DNA from: an uncultured Bacteroidia bacterium
GTDB taxonomy: Bacteria; Bacteroidota; Bacteroidia; Bacteroidales; UBA932
DNA length: 9,145 nucleotides
Assembly (NCBI GenBank): GCA_902767465.1
Contig: CACXHM010000155.1
Location: 1 to 9,145 of the forward strand
Reading direction: 5' to 3'
Shown here piece by piece: positions 1 through 7,121 of this stretch. The notes beneath the pieces are model-generated. The model saw nothing but the letters and a program-made list of their open reading frames with translations, ran no database searches and was not told where the DNA came from. Numbering within the stretch: position 1 is the stretch's first letter; every line of letters starts with the position of its first letter. Made by a program: the position numbers and the translations under genes.

Positions 1-615
1 TACATCAGCTCCCAGAGGGAATCCAGCCTTGTCAACATGCAGATGTATCCAGGGACGGGCGGCCTCCTTTACTGTCACCTTGGTTATTTTGGGCGATTCA
101 GAATCGACGGTAAACTTGATGAAACTGCTTACCACGCTGAACTGAAGGTCTCCATCCCTTAGTCCCGCCGCACACATTATCATTGATTTGGGATCGCATC
201 CGTTCAGGACAGCCGTCTGGGCAGTATTGAGACCTATGTAAACCTGGGCAGCTCCTGCACCTTTATTCCAATGATCAATGGTAGAATAAGGATATGCGGC
301 AAACACATGCGTTACGGTATCGGGTATTTCACCCTTGAAGGTAGCACTGGCGCTTGCGGATGTAATGTCGGTGGAGAACTCACGTCCGGTATTGGTAGCA
401 AGCCCCTTTTCGCGGCTGCACACGGAAACGATGTCACCGGGCTGCCAGTTCATCTTAAGTCCGTTGACATTCACTTTCGTAACAGGTGCGCCGGCGATAA
501 AACTTGCGGGGGTATCACCGGTAACGGCGGGTTCTTTTATGGAAGCTGCCTTATCGCATGAAACGGCTGCAAACATGGCGGCGGCTGCCGCAAGGATCAT
601 GATTGTCTTTTTCAT
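1..615 (-). CDS. Fimbrillin-like surface lipoprotein, C-terminus cut by window edge
   Basis: The visible 205 codons have no stop and run off the left edge. The N-terminus is a lipoprotein signal peptide: MKK, a hydrophobic alanine-rich stretch, then lipobox AVSC with the lipidated Cys at residue 20. The mature part has the pattern of the Bacteroidales fimbrillin-like (Mfa-like) N-terminal domain: NWQPGD at 56-61 followed by a hydrophobic strand, ATFKGEIPD at 91-99, AAYP at 106-109, and a strand-rich stretch FIKFTVDS at 165-172. Members of this family are major or accessory pilins, or anchored surface proteins; which applies here cannot be told without the C-terminus. I chose the ATG at 615 because GGAGG lies 8 nt upstream. 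An in-frame ATG at 630 would add five residues (MEDSV) and overlap the preceding stop codon. It appears to be the downstream member of the sus-type operon. Family assignment rests on remembered pattern, not a search. Confidence 0.72.
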   Translation of the reverse strand, partial: MKKTIMILAAAAAMFAAVSCDKAASIKEPAVTGDTPASFIAGAPVTKVNVNGLKMNWQPGDIVSVCSREKGLATNTGREFSTDITSASASATFKGEIPDTVTHVFAAYPYSTIDHWNKGAGAAQVYIGLNTAQTAVLNGCDPKSMIMCAAGLRDGDLQFSVVSSFIKFTVDSESPKITKVTVKEAARPWIHLHVDKAGFPLGADV

Positions 616-623
616 AACACTAT

Positions 624-628
624 CCTCC
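624..628 (-). promoter_or_regulatory. Strong Shine-Dalgarno for the fimbrillin-like gene
   Basis: GGAGG on the minus strand lies 8 nt before the ATG at 615. This near-consensus anti-16S match decides the start in favour of 615 over the in-frame ATG at 630. Strong Shine-Dalgarno sites are uncommon in Bacteroidota, so it may boost this gene relative to its neighbours. Confidence 0.6.
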
Positions 629-629
629 A

Positions 630-761
630 TTATGAAAAAAGTCCGTTGAGAGAATCATCCTGCACAAGGTCGTTGATTTCCGAACCTGCGCTTGTACACA
701 GAACCTGGTTCAGTCCCATAGGAACAACCAAGCAATCGGGAGAGACATAAATAAGTTTCAT
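630..761 (-). CDS. Small protein of 43 residues preceding the fimbrillin-like gene
   Basis: An ATG at 761 opens 43 codons ending in TAA at 632-630. The peptide begins MKLIYVSPDC, contains VLCTSAGSE at 20-28 and ends in an acidic stretch and NGLFS. It has two cysteines (10 and 22), no signal peptide and no membrane segment. It starts 7 nt after the upstream stop, behind an A-rich leader of the kind Bacteroidota often use in place of a Shine-Dalgarno. Its stop shares one base with an in-frame ATG of the next gene (TAATG). Small proteins opening with a Y-x-x-P motif and carrying a central hydrophobic-Cys/Ala-Ser element are, from memory, recurrent in Bacteroidales near surface lipoprotein genes; their function is unknown to me. 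Coding is supported by exact fit between two genes, reading direction and family resemblance, not by homology search. Confidence 0.6.
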   Translation of the reverse strand: MKLIYVSPDCLVVPMGLNQVLCTSAGSEINDLVQDDSLNGLFS

Positions 762-768
762 ACTTTTT

Positions 769-2430
769 TTATTTATTGTTGAAGATATTCTTTATACACC
801 GGACATATCTGCCCGAACTGTTGGCCTTTCCGGGAGTGTCAGCCGGAGCGGCCATGTAGGCCCGTCCGAAGATGAAGAACGATCCGTATAATGCGGCGTT
901 GTATTCATATTCCGTCGATGACCAGTATCGGTCGCCCTGTTCCGAAGCGCCGCCTGTATTCATGGCTTTTCCACCCAGGACCGTCAGAGAATGGTCGAAT
1001 GCGGCACGGGATGCCTTTTCTTCATCGGTGATAGCATTCGGGAACAGACCGGTCTTGTCGGCGAAGGGCACGCCGTTATACACATCGAATATTTTCCTTA
1101 ACTCATTGATGGAAGGCCAGTACCAGCCATCGCCAAGGGATTCGCATAAACTAAGCGCCGGAACGGTACCGGGAGCAGCGGATGCTTTGATTTTCGCAGT
1201 GTTCGACGCCCCGTCGTTCTTGTCGGTAGCATTGTAGGACGCCCCGTCGGTGCACCAGGCCACATCCTCGGCACGGGCGATGCTGATTGCCACAGAATCG
1301 CTTCCATCCTTTGCCTTGAGATAAACGATTCCCTTGACGGTTCCACCTTCTGAATAAGGCTTGAAAGCAGCCTCGACGGGCGGTTCGGGGTCATCTGCAC
1401 CTCCGGAGAGTTGAATCTCCCTTATACAGCGTACCGGACGGGCTGTAGTCTTGCCCTGCTGGTCGGCGGCCACGGAACTATATGGCTTTCCGAAACGCAC
1501 CGAATTGGCGAACGCCTCGGTATACTCGGTACTTGTCCAGTAGTTATCTCCCCTGTCGGTATCGGCTGCTTCGTTCATGATAGTCCCTCCGTTGTCGGTG
1601 AGGAGTTTATCGAAAGCAGCGCGCGCCGCCTTTTCAGCATCGGTGATGTTCGCGGGGACATCATTCGTGGCGGCGGAGAAAGTCGTTCCGTTGTATGCGG
1701 CAAAGACGTCTTCCATCTCCTTCTTGGACGGCCAGTACCAGTTTTCTCCATGAGCCGCACAGAACCCGAGAGCCGGGATTTCCAGCCCTTCCGGCGCATT
1801 TTTCAGGAGCGCGGTATTGGCAGCGCCGTCCGTACTGCTCGAAGCACCGACCAGTATGGTCTTGTCGTTCGCCCAGGCAATGCTGGTGCGGTCGAGGCTA
1901 ACCACCTTTGCCGTCTTTCCATCGTCAGAAATCCAGTAAACTATACCCTTGGCTTTGCCTTTGGTATCGTAATAGATATCGTAGAGCTGATAATTCCCGG
2001 GGCCTTCCGGATCCGGGGCAATCTCGCCCGAAGGATCATCCGGAACATCGGGACCATCAGGTCCGGCGGGGTCCTCCGGTTCTTCCGGTTCAACCCACAC
2101 GGGCTGGGTAATGGAAAATGCCTCGGAGAGATCCCCGGCATGTACAACGGCAATGCCGCTTCGTTCCGCACCGCTTTCGTTGCGGCCGTATAAAAGTTCC
2201 AGGCACCTGGGAGTAACGCTTGCAGTCAGCCATGAAGTTGCTTCCCCCGAAACGGAAACCGTCAGATTCTTCACATTGGTCTCCACCATTATCCTGGTGA
2301 CTCCGGCCTCGCCGTCTGAGAGCACCGCATCGGATTTGTCGAGTCGCAGCCAACTGCTTTCGGTCTTGTTTTCCGGAGAGCAGTTCAGTACAGCGAGCAC
2401 GGACCACACATATAAAGCTATCTTTTTCAT
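769..2430 (-). CDS. BACON plus tandem DUF1566/Lcl-C-like lipoprotein, putative surface glycan-binding protein
   Basis: This 553-residue lipoprotein has signal peptide MKKIALYVWSVLAVLNC with Cys17 as likely acceptor (Asn at -1 is atypical). Residues about 25-112 form a beta-rich domain ending SITQPVW, the usual close of a BACON domain. Residues 113-145 are a low-complexity Pro/Asp/Glu/Gly linker. Two homologous domains follow, about 148-337 and 355-548. Each has, in order, KGIVY, DGxxNTA, WYWPS (231-235 and 436-440), NG, an EKA-RAAFD helix, GG-MN, GD-YW-STEY (294-303 and 499-508) and a terminal VRCI. This layout matches DUF1566/Lcl C-terminal-like domains, which have a C-type-lectin-like fold; the Legionella Lcl C-terminal domain binds sulfated glycosaminoglycans. 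It starts 12 nt after the SusD-like gene, where SusE/F-type surface glycan-binding proteins normally lie, so glycan binding is the favoured role by inference. An adhesin is the alternative. Confidence 0.75.
   Translation of the reverse strand: MKKIALYVWSVLAVLNCSPENKTESSWLRLDKSDAVLSDGEAGVTRIMVETNVKNLTVSVSGEATSWLTASVTPRCLELLYGRNESGAERSGIAVVHAGDLSEAFSITQPVWVEPEEPEDPAGPDGPDVPDDPSGEIAPDPEGPGNYQLYDIYYDTKGKAKGIVYWISDDGKTAKVVSLDRTSIAWANDKTILVGASSSTDGAANTALLKNAPEGLEIPALGFCAAHGENWYWPSKKEMEDVFAAYNGTTFSAATNDVPANITDAEKAARAAFDKLLTDNGGTIMNEAADTDRGDNYWTSTEYTEAFANSVRFGKPYSSVAADQQGKTTARPVRCIREIQLSGGADDPEPPVEAAFKPYSEGGTVKGIVYLKAKDGSDSVAISIARAEDVAWCTDGASYNATDKNDGASNTAKIKASAAPGTVPALSLCESLGDGWYWPSINELRKIFDVYNGVPFADKTGLFPNAITDEEKASRAAFDHSLTVLGGKAMNTGGASEQGDRYWSSTEYEYNAALYGSFFIFGRAYMAAPADTPGKANSSGRYVRCIKNIFNNK
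787..1368 (-). repeat. Second copy of tandem Lcl-C-like domain (protein-level repeat)
   Basis: This encodes residues about 355-548 of the tandem-domain lipoprotein. It shares KGIVY, WYWPS, RAAFD, GD-YW-STEY and VRCI with copy one in the same order and at similar spacing. The copies are clearly diverged, so this is an old intragenic duplication. Boundaries are approximate to a few residues. Confidence 0.7.
1420..1989 (-). repeat. First copy of tandem Lcl-C-like domain (protein-level repeat)
   Basis: This encodes residues about 148-337. Differences from copy two include ISDDGKTAKVVSLD where copy two has AKDGSDSVAISIA, and a TAFAN-type versus AALYG-type segment after STEY. Those loops are candidates for ligand specificity differences. 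A short acidic linker (GGADDPEPPVE, 343-353) separates the copies. Confidence 0.7.
1996..2094 (-). other. Acidic proline-rich interdomain linker (low complexity)
   Basis: Residues 113-145 of the tandem-domain lipoprotein are almost entirely Pro, Asp, Glu and Gly with PE, PD and GPD units. Such linkers hold binding domains away from the outer membrane in Bacteroidota surface lipoproteins. The DNA is correspondingly repetitive (many tccgg and ggtcc units), so length variation between strains would be unsurprising. Confidence 0.75.
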
Positions 2431-2442
2431 ATCAGTAATTCT

Positions 2443-4059
2443 TTAAAGCCAGCCTTCATTCTGTGGATACTTGTCCGTTCCTCCCATCAGGAGTATCTGG
2501 TTGGAAGGAATGGGCCAGGTCTCATGTTTCCCGATCACGAAATTGTTGCGGGCATGGATATAGTCCTTGTCGAGGTAAGGATTCTCGCCCATGGTCTCTC
2601 CGGACCATTGGCGGCAGTACGTTCCGAGCAGCCCGAGCCTCTTGAGCTGAGGCCAGCGAACGCCCTCGAAATTGAGTTCCCTCGCGCATTCATCGAGCAG
2701 GTCCTCGAGAGTAAGAGTCCCGGAGAAAGGTGGATTTCCTGCCCTGCGGTAGGTGGCGTTGAAATACTTCACGGCATTATCGTTGTCACCCTTGTGCAGA
2801 TATGCCTCTGCACAGATGAGATAAGTCTCTGCAAGCCGGTACACGATGAGGTCACGGAAACTTGTCTTGCGTTCCGGATCGTCTGCGTTAGTCCAGAAAT
2901 CCGCATGCTTGACGCTCATGGGGTGCAGATTTGTGATATAGGTGGCACTCTTTACCGGAGTGATTTTCTGACCATATTTTGCTCCTGCCGGGTCGTTGTA
3001 CACAAAGGTGTTGATGAAGAACTTGTCTTTTCTCGTATCCTTCGGCCCGTACATGTTCAGAAGATGCATGTTGGGAAGGTTCCTACCATACCCGAATCCC
3101 CCCTGCTCTGGAGCAGCCACGCAACCGGATTCACTGGAATAGCGGGACGTGACATACACCGAAATGGGATGTCCTTTGAGGCTTGTGCCCTGGGTGACTC
3201 CCCCGCCGCCAGGTTTCTTGGAGAACTGATAGGAATAGAGCACCTCCGGCGAACGTAGATCCTCGCCTGCAAATACGTACTCCGGGCGAGCCTCAAGCCT
3301 GTTATAGGCCTTCCCTTCAGTAAAGACAGCTTCGCACTGTTCGATGGCCTCATCCCAGTCTTCTTCCCACATGGCCACCTGCGCACGCACATGTCTGGCA
3401 ACAGCTTTAGTATAACGGCCGTACATGGTTTTGTTGTTCAGCACCGGAAGTTCATAGGAAAGATACTTTATGGCATCGTCCAGGTCATCCTTCATCAGTT
3501 TGAACACCTCGGCTTTCGAAGCCGGAGAGTATTCTCTCTCCAGATTGGATGACGTAGTAGGTTCGGTGTTGAGATAGATATGCTCGAATCGGGTCCAGAG
3601 TGCATAATAAGCGCGGGCGCGGAAGATGCATGCCTGCGCATAGCAGCTTGCCACATCCTTGTCGTCGAGACCAAGGTTTTTCGCCGAAGCGATAATCTCG
3701 TTGGCGCGGCCTATTATGGCATACCAGAACTTCCAGTAATCTTCAAGCACCCCGGAATCGGGAGCGAGGGTTTCCAGACGCCCGAGCGCAGCCCAGTTGC
3801 CGGCGTTGAAGAGGAAGATGTCAGTATTGAAATCCATCACCATCGGAAGGAATACTATGCCCTTCTCATCGGAGTTGTCGACGATATTGTCGCGTTCGTA
3901 AACATACAGCCCGGCCACCGCCCTCTCAAGACCTTCCTTGCTGGTATTCAGATAGTTGATGGTAACCGAAGTCTCGGATTCGAGGAAGAGCTCATCCTTG
4001 CACGATAGTGCGGATGAAAGAATCAGCGCGAATGCCGTAAAAACGTATACCTTTTTCAT
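2443..4059 (-). CDS. susD-like: SusD/RagB-family outer-membrane glycan-binding lipoprotein
   Basis: This 538-residue protein has the length and layout of the SusD/RagB family. The signal peptide ends ALSC with Cys20, followed by KDE, a good match to the acidic lipoprotein export signal that sends Bacteroidota lipoproteins to the cell surface. The helical TPR-like scaffold includes YWKFWYAIIGRANEII (108-123) and FRARAYYAL (146-154). The C-terminal SusD signature is clear: YRLAETYLICAEAYLHKGD (407-425), then NATYRRAG (434-441), LEDLLDECARELNFEGVR (451-468) and QLKRLGLL (471-478), ending WPIPSNQI. SusD proteins form a lid over the SusC channel and bind the incoming glycan. It lies 12 nt after the SusC-like gene, and the partnership is standard. 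Residues 283-287 form a PGGGG loop, a flexible stretch of unknown meaning. The glycan it binds cannot be deduced from sequence alone. Confidence 0.95.
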   Translation of the reverse strand: MKKVYVFTAFALILSSALSCKDELFLESETSVTINYLNTSKEGLERAVAGLYVYERDNIVDNSDEKGIVFLPMVMDFNTDIFLFNAGNWAALGRLETLAPDSGVLEDYWKFWYAIIGRANEIIASAKNLGLDDKDVASCYAQACIFRARAYYALWTRFEHIYLNTEPTTSSNLEREYSPASKAEVFKLMKDDLDDAIKYLSYELPVLNNKTMYGRYTKAVARHVRAQVAMWEEDWDEAIEQCEAVFTEGKAYNRLEARPEYVFAGEDLRSPEVLYSYQFSKKPGGGGVTQGTSLKGHPISVYVTSRYSSESGCVAAPEQGGFGYGRNLPNMHLLNMYGPKDTRKDKFFINTFVYNDPAGAKYGQKITPVKSATYITNLHPMSVKHADFWTNADDPERKTSFRDLIVYRLAETYLICAEAYLHKGDNDNAVKYFNATYRRAGNPPFSGTLTLEDLLDECARELNFEGVRWPQLKRLGLLGTYCRQWSGETMGENPYLDKDYIHARNNFVIGKHETWPIPSNQILLMGGTDKYPQNEGWL

Positions 4060-4064
4060 ATTCT

Positions 4065-4071
4065 CTCCTCC
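4065..4071 (-). promoter_or_regulatory. Strong Shine-Dalgarno for the SusD-like gene
   Basis: The 12-nt gap after the transporter stop consists of GGAGGAG followed by AGAAT and then the ATG at 4059. This is close to the full anti-Shine-Dalgarno complement at normal spacing. It supports the chosen start and suggests independent, efficient initiation of the lipoprotein rather than simple read-through from the transporter. Confidence 0.65.
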
Positions 4072-7000
4072 TTAAAGCGTTATATTTATTCCTATCACCG
4101 TCTGATGGGCTTCCGGATAGGAACTTCCCATCACCTCGGGGCTGTACGACAGAACCTTCGTAAATGTCAGCAGATTGGTCGCGGTCGCATACACCCTCAG
4201 TTTCTGCAGCCCCAGCCTGGAAACCAACCGGGAAGGAAATGTGTAGCCTATTTGCACGGAACGAAGCCTCAGATACGAAGCGTCCTGGTAGGCCAGGCTC
4301 TTGTTATAAGGAATCTCAGAGCCGTAAGTAGGTCTTGGATGGGTATTTACAGGATTATACGGAGTCCAGTAATCCACCTTCATACCGTTCGAACGCCCGC
4401 GGAGGTCTCCACCGTATTCACCGTCGTAAAGGAGAGGGTTCAGCACATAGCCTCCTATTCTGGCGTACCAGTCCATATTGAAATCAAAACCTTTCCAAGA
4501 AATGCTGTTGGTAAGCGATACCGTAAAGTCGGGATCCCTTCCAAATACTTTTTTGTCGTCCACGGTAATCTTGCCGTCTTTGTTGCGGTCCTTGACCTTC
4601 ACGGATCCCGGGTATACGTTGTCGTCACGTTCCGAGCTGCCGGGCTTGAGCTCATAGTAAAGACTTCCGGAACCATCGGAATAGACGTTGAAATCATCGT
4701 ACTGATAGATGCCGTCAGCCTCATAGTCGTAGTAGATATTGATGGGAGCGCCGATTATCCAGTTATTCCCGGGCTGGCTCATGTATTTGCCGTTTTCATC
4801 GCGGGAGTCGTCTATCTTCACAATCCTGCTTCCGAACTTGCTGAAATTGAGTGTAGCGCTCCAGTTAAGCGCCTCGGAACGGACGATGTCTGCGGTCAAG
4901 TTGACGTCTATTCCGTTCGTACGGGTTTCCCCTAGGTTGTCCAGCATTGATGTATAGCCTAATGAAGCATTTAAGGCCCTAGTCACGAGCAAGTTGGTCG
5001 TACGTGTATTATAGTACTCCACAGTGCCGGTGAGATGATTCCCGAAAAGGCTGAAATCCATTCCGGCATTGGCCGTGGCCGACTGCTCCCATTTAAGGTC
5101 GGAGTTTGAGAGTTCCGTCCCTGGGAGATAACCCAGGTAGTAAGCGTCGCCCCACTCTCCCGGCATGGAGCGGGCAAGTCCCAGGGTCGTATAGTTCTCT
5201 ATACCGTTCTGGTTGCCGACTATGCCGTAGCTCGTACGAAGCTTCAGGCTGTTCACCCACTTCACGTCCTGCATCCACGGTTCCTGTGCGACGCGCCAGG
5301 CAAGGGCCAGAGAAGGGAAGCTACCCCACTTGTTGTTCACTCCGAAACGCGATGAACCGTCACGCCGGAAAGCGACGTTGGCAAGATATTTCTCCTTCAA
5401 ATTGTACTGGGCCCTCACCATCAACGACACGAGGTTGTGCGCAGTATACTGGCGGACCTTGCCGGTTATCTCTCCGTTTGCGATATAGTTATAGGTCTTA
5501 TCCACGGGAAGCTTACCCACGGTGTAGCCGAGTGTCTTGTACAGGTTCCTGTCCACCGACTGCACCGCAGTCAGGTTGAGCCTGTGGTCGGAAGAAGCGA
5601 AGGGAACATCGTAGCGAAAAATGTTCTCCAGCTGCATGCTGGTAGTGTTGTAATTGGTCACGGATGCCGTAGATCCGCCCCCGTTGGGATATTTGGAGTC
5701 CCTCGAATGCCCGTTTTCACGGGTGTTGTTGTAATAGGACACGCTCATCCTGTAGGAGAATCCACGGAAGGGTCTGATGTCGGCAAAAGCGTTTATGCGA
5801 TAATTGTTGGACTTTTCACGCTGATCGTCATGAAGTGCGCTGTAGATGGGATTGGTGTCCTTGTTGCTGTTGATGTACGGAGTATAGTCCCCGTTGTCAT
5901 CATAAATGTCCGATAGCGGAGAGCGAGTCAAGAACTGATAATATGCACCGTTTTCGATGGTCCTCGAAACAAATCCGAAGGCCGTGTTCATGCCGAAGGA
6001 CAACCACTTGCGGGCTTCGTAATCAATATTGACCCTGGCGCTCAGGCGGCTGTAGTCCGAATTCAGGCGCATGATACCCTGCTGGTTGTAATAACCGACA
6101 CTGGCCATCGTACGTAGTTTGTCATTGCCTCCGCGAAGGCTGAGTTCGTGGCTCTGGTATGGAGCCGCCTTCTTGAACATCAGGTCCTCCCAGTCGACGA
6201 AATTCCCGGACATGTAAACATCCTGCATGATCTCATCTTGAAGTACGGAGGAAAGCGGAATGGTCGTGGCGTCAATCACGCCTGCATCATTCGCAACCGC
6301 CTCCCTGCGCAGCGCAATGTACTCGTCGGCATTGTAGATGTCGAAGTTTCGGTGCAGTGTCTGGATGCCGGCATAACCGTTGTAGGTGATTTCGCTCCTG
6401 CCCTCCTTTCCCCGCTTGGTGGTCACGAGGATGACGCCGTCGCTCGCGCGGGCACCGTAGATGGCTTGCGATGCGGCATCTTTCAGTATCTCAACCGACT
6501 CAATATCATCCGCATTCATCATAGCAAACTCCGTATCAGAAGAAACGCTTCCGTCTATGATATATAGAGGAGAGTTGCTGGCGGAGATTGATCGCGATCC
6601 GCGGATGGTAATGGACGGGACGGATCCAGGACGGCCGGATGCACTGGTGACGGTGACGCCCGGAGCGCGACCGCGGAGCATTTCAGCGGCATTGGCGGCC
6701 GGGAACATCTTCATATCATCGGTATTGATTGAGGAGATAGATGTGGCAAGGTCGCTTTTCTTCTGTACACCGTAGCCCACTACAACCAACTGTTCAAGCA
6801 TGGTGGACTCCGTTTCCATCGTAATATCGATGACATTGCGCCCTGAAACGGCAGTTGCGACTGTCTTATAACCCAGCATGCTGAATTCCAGCACGGCATC
6901 GGGACGGACCTTTATCTCATAGTTGCCTTCAAAATCCGTAGTGGTGCCCCTGGCTTCACCCTTTACAAGCACGCTTACGCCGGGAAGCGGCAGTGCGTCG

Positions 7001-7116
7001 GTGCCAATACGCTCGCCAACCTTGCCTTTCACGGTAAGATCCTGGGCAAGAAGTCCCGTGGGGAAAAGAACCAGCGCCAGAGGCAGCAGTAATGATTCAA
7101 TCATAAAGTGTCGCAT
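4072..7116 (-). CDS. susC-like: SusC/RagA-family TonB-dependent oligosaccharide transporter
   Basis: This 1014-residue outer-membrane transporter imports oligosaccharides with TonB energy, in complex with the SusD-like lid encoded next. A signal peptide ends near LLA-Q (residue 24/25). Residues about 28-103 are the N-terminal carboxypeptidase-regulatory-like beta domain (PLPGVSVLVKG, GTTTDFEGNYEI, LGYKT). Next come the SusC linker VVVGYGVQKKSDL (111-123) and the plug with LRGRAPGVTV (147-156), IRGSRSIS (171-178), LYIIDG (184-189), ADDIESVEILKDA (202-214), IYGARASDGVILVTTKRG (219-236). The rest is the 22-strand barrel, with the family ending YPEAHQTVIGINITL. There is no N-terminal STN domain, so signalling to an anti-sigma factor is unlikely. 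The ATG lies 5 nt after the previous stop with no visible Shine-Dalgarno; the ATG at codon 5 is an alternative start. Full length, no frameshift seen. Confidence 0.96.
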   Translation of the reverse strand: MRHFMIESLLLPLALVLFPTGLLAQDLTVKGKVGERIGTDALPLPGVSVLVKGEARGTTTDFEGNYEIKVRPDAVLEFSMLGYKTVATAVSGRNVIDITMETESTMLEQLVVVGYGVQKKSDLATSISSINTDDMKMFPAANAAEMLRGRAPGVTVTSASGRPGSVPSITIRGSRSISASNSPLYIIDGSVSSDTEFAMMNADDIESVEILKDAASQAIYGARASDGVILVTTKRGKEGRSEITYNGYAGIQTLHRNFDIYNADEYIALRREAVANDAGVIDATTIPLSSVLQDEIMQDVYMSGNFVDWEDLMFKKAAPYQSHELSLRGGNDKLRTMASVGYYNQQGIMRLNSDYSRLSARVNIDYEARKWLSFGMNTAFGFVSRTIENGAYYQFLTRSPLSDIYDDNGDYTPYINSNKDTNPIYSALHDDQREKSNNYRINAFADIRPFRGFSYRMSVSYYNNTRENGHSRDSKYPNGGGSTASVTNYNTTSMQLENIFRYDVPFASSDHRLNLTAVQSVDRNLYKTLGYTVGKLPVDKTYNYIANGEITGKVRQYTAHNLVSLMVRAQYNLKEKYLANVAFRRDGSSRFGVNNKWGSFPSLALAWRVAQEPWMQDVKWVNSLKLRTSYGIVGNQNGIENYTTLGLARSMPGEWGDAYYLGYLPGTELSNSDLKWEQSATANAGMDFSLFGNHLTGTVEYYNTRTTNLLVTRALNASLGYTSMLDNLGETRTNGIDVNLTADIVRSEALNWSATLNFSKFGSRIVKIDDSRDENGKYMSQPGNNWIIGAPINIYYDYEADGIYQYDDFNVYSDGSGSLYYELKPGSSERDDNVYPGSVKVKDRNKDGKITVDDKKVFGRDPDFTVSLTNSISWKGFDFNMDWYARIGGYVLNPLLYDGEYGGDLRGRSNGMKVDYWTPYNPVNTHPRPTYGSEIPYNKSLAYQDASYLRLRSVQIGYTFPSRLVSRLGLQKLRVYATATNLLTFTKVLSYSPEVMGSSYPEAHQTVIGINITL

Positions 7117-7121
7117 GGCTG

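Noticed and set aside
271..649. Two overlapping plus-strand open frames at the left end
   Set aside because: They are opposite the fimbrillin-like lipoprotein and the end of the small gene. The minus-strand reading has a lipobox, family motifs and a Shine-Dalgarno.
762..780. A-rich tract before the small gene as a promoter
   Set aside because: No Bacteroidota -7 element of the TAnnTTTG type is visible, and the tract overlaps the end of the preceding gene. An A-rich translation leader is the simpler reading.
1411..2193. Plus-strand open frame of 260 codons opposite the tandem-domain gene
   Set aside because: The minus-strand frame has a signal peptide, domain repeats and conserved motifs throughout, which the plus-strand frame lacks.
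2524..3258. Plus-strand open frame of 244 codons opposite the SusD-like gene
   Set aside because: The antisense frame encodes an unmistakable SusD-family protein, and the plus frame shows no domain pattern.
4105..4935. Long plus-strand open frame of 276 codons opposite the transporter gene
   Set aside because: It lies wholly inside a clear SusC-family gene on the other strand, has no recognisable motif and no ribosome-binding context. It reflects the absence of certain codons in the real gene.
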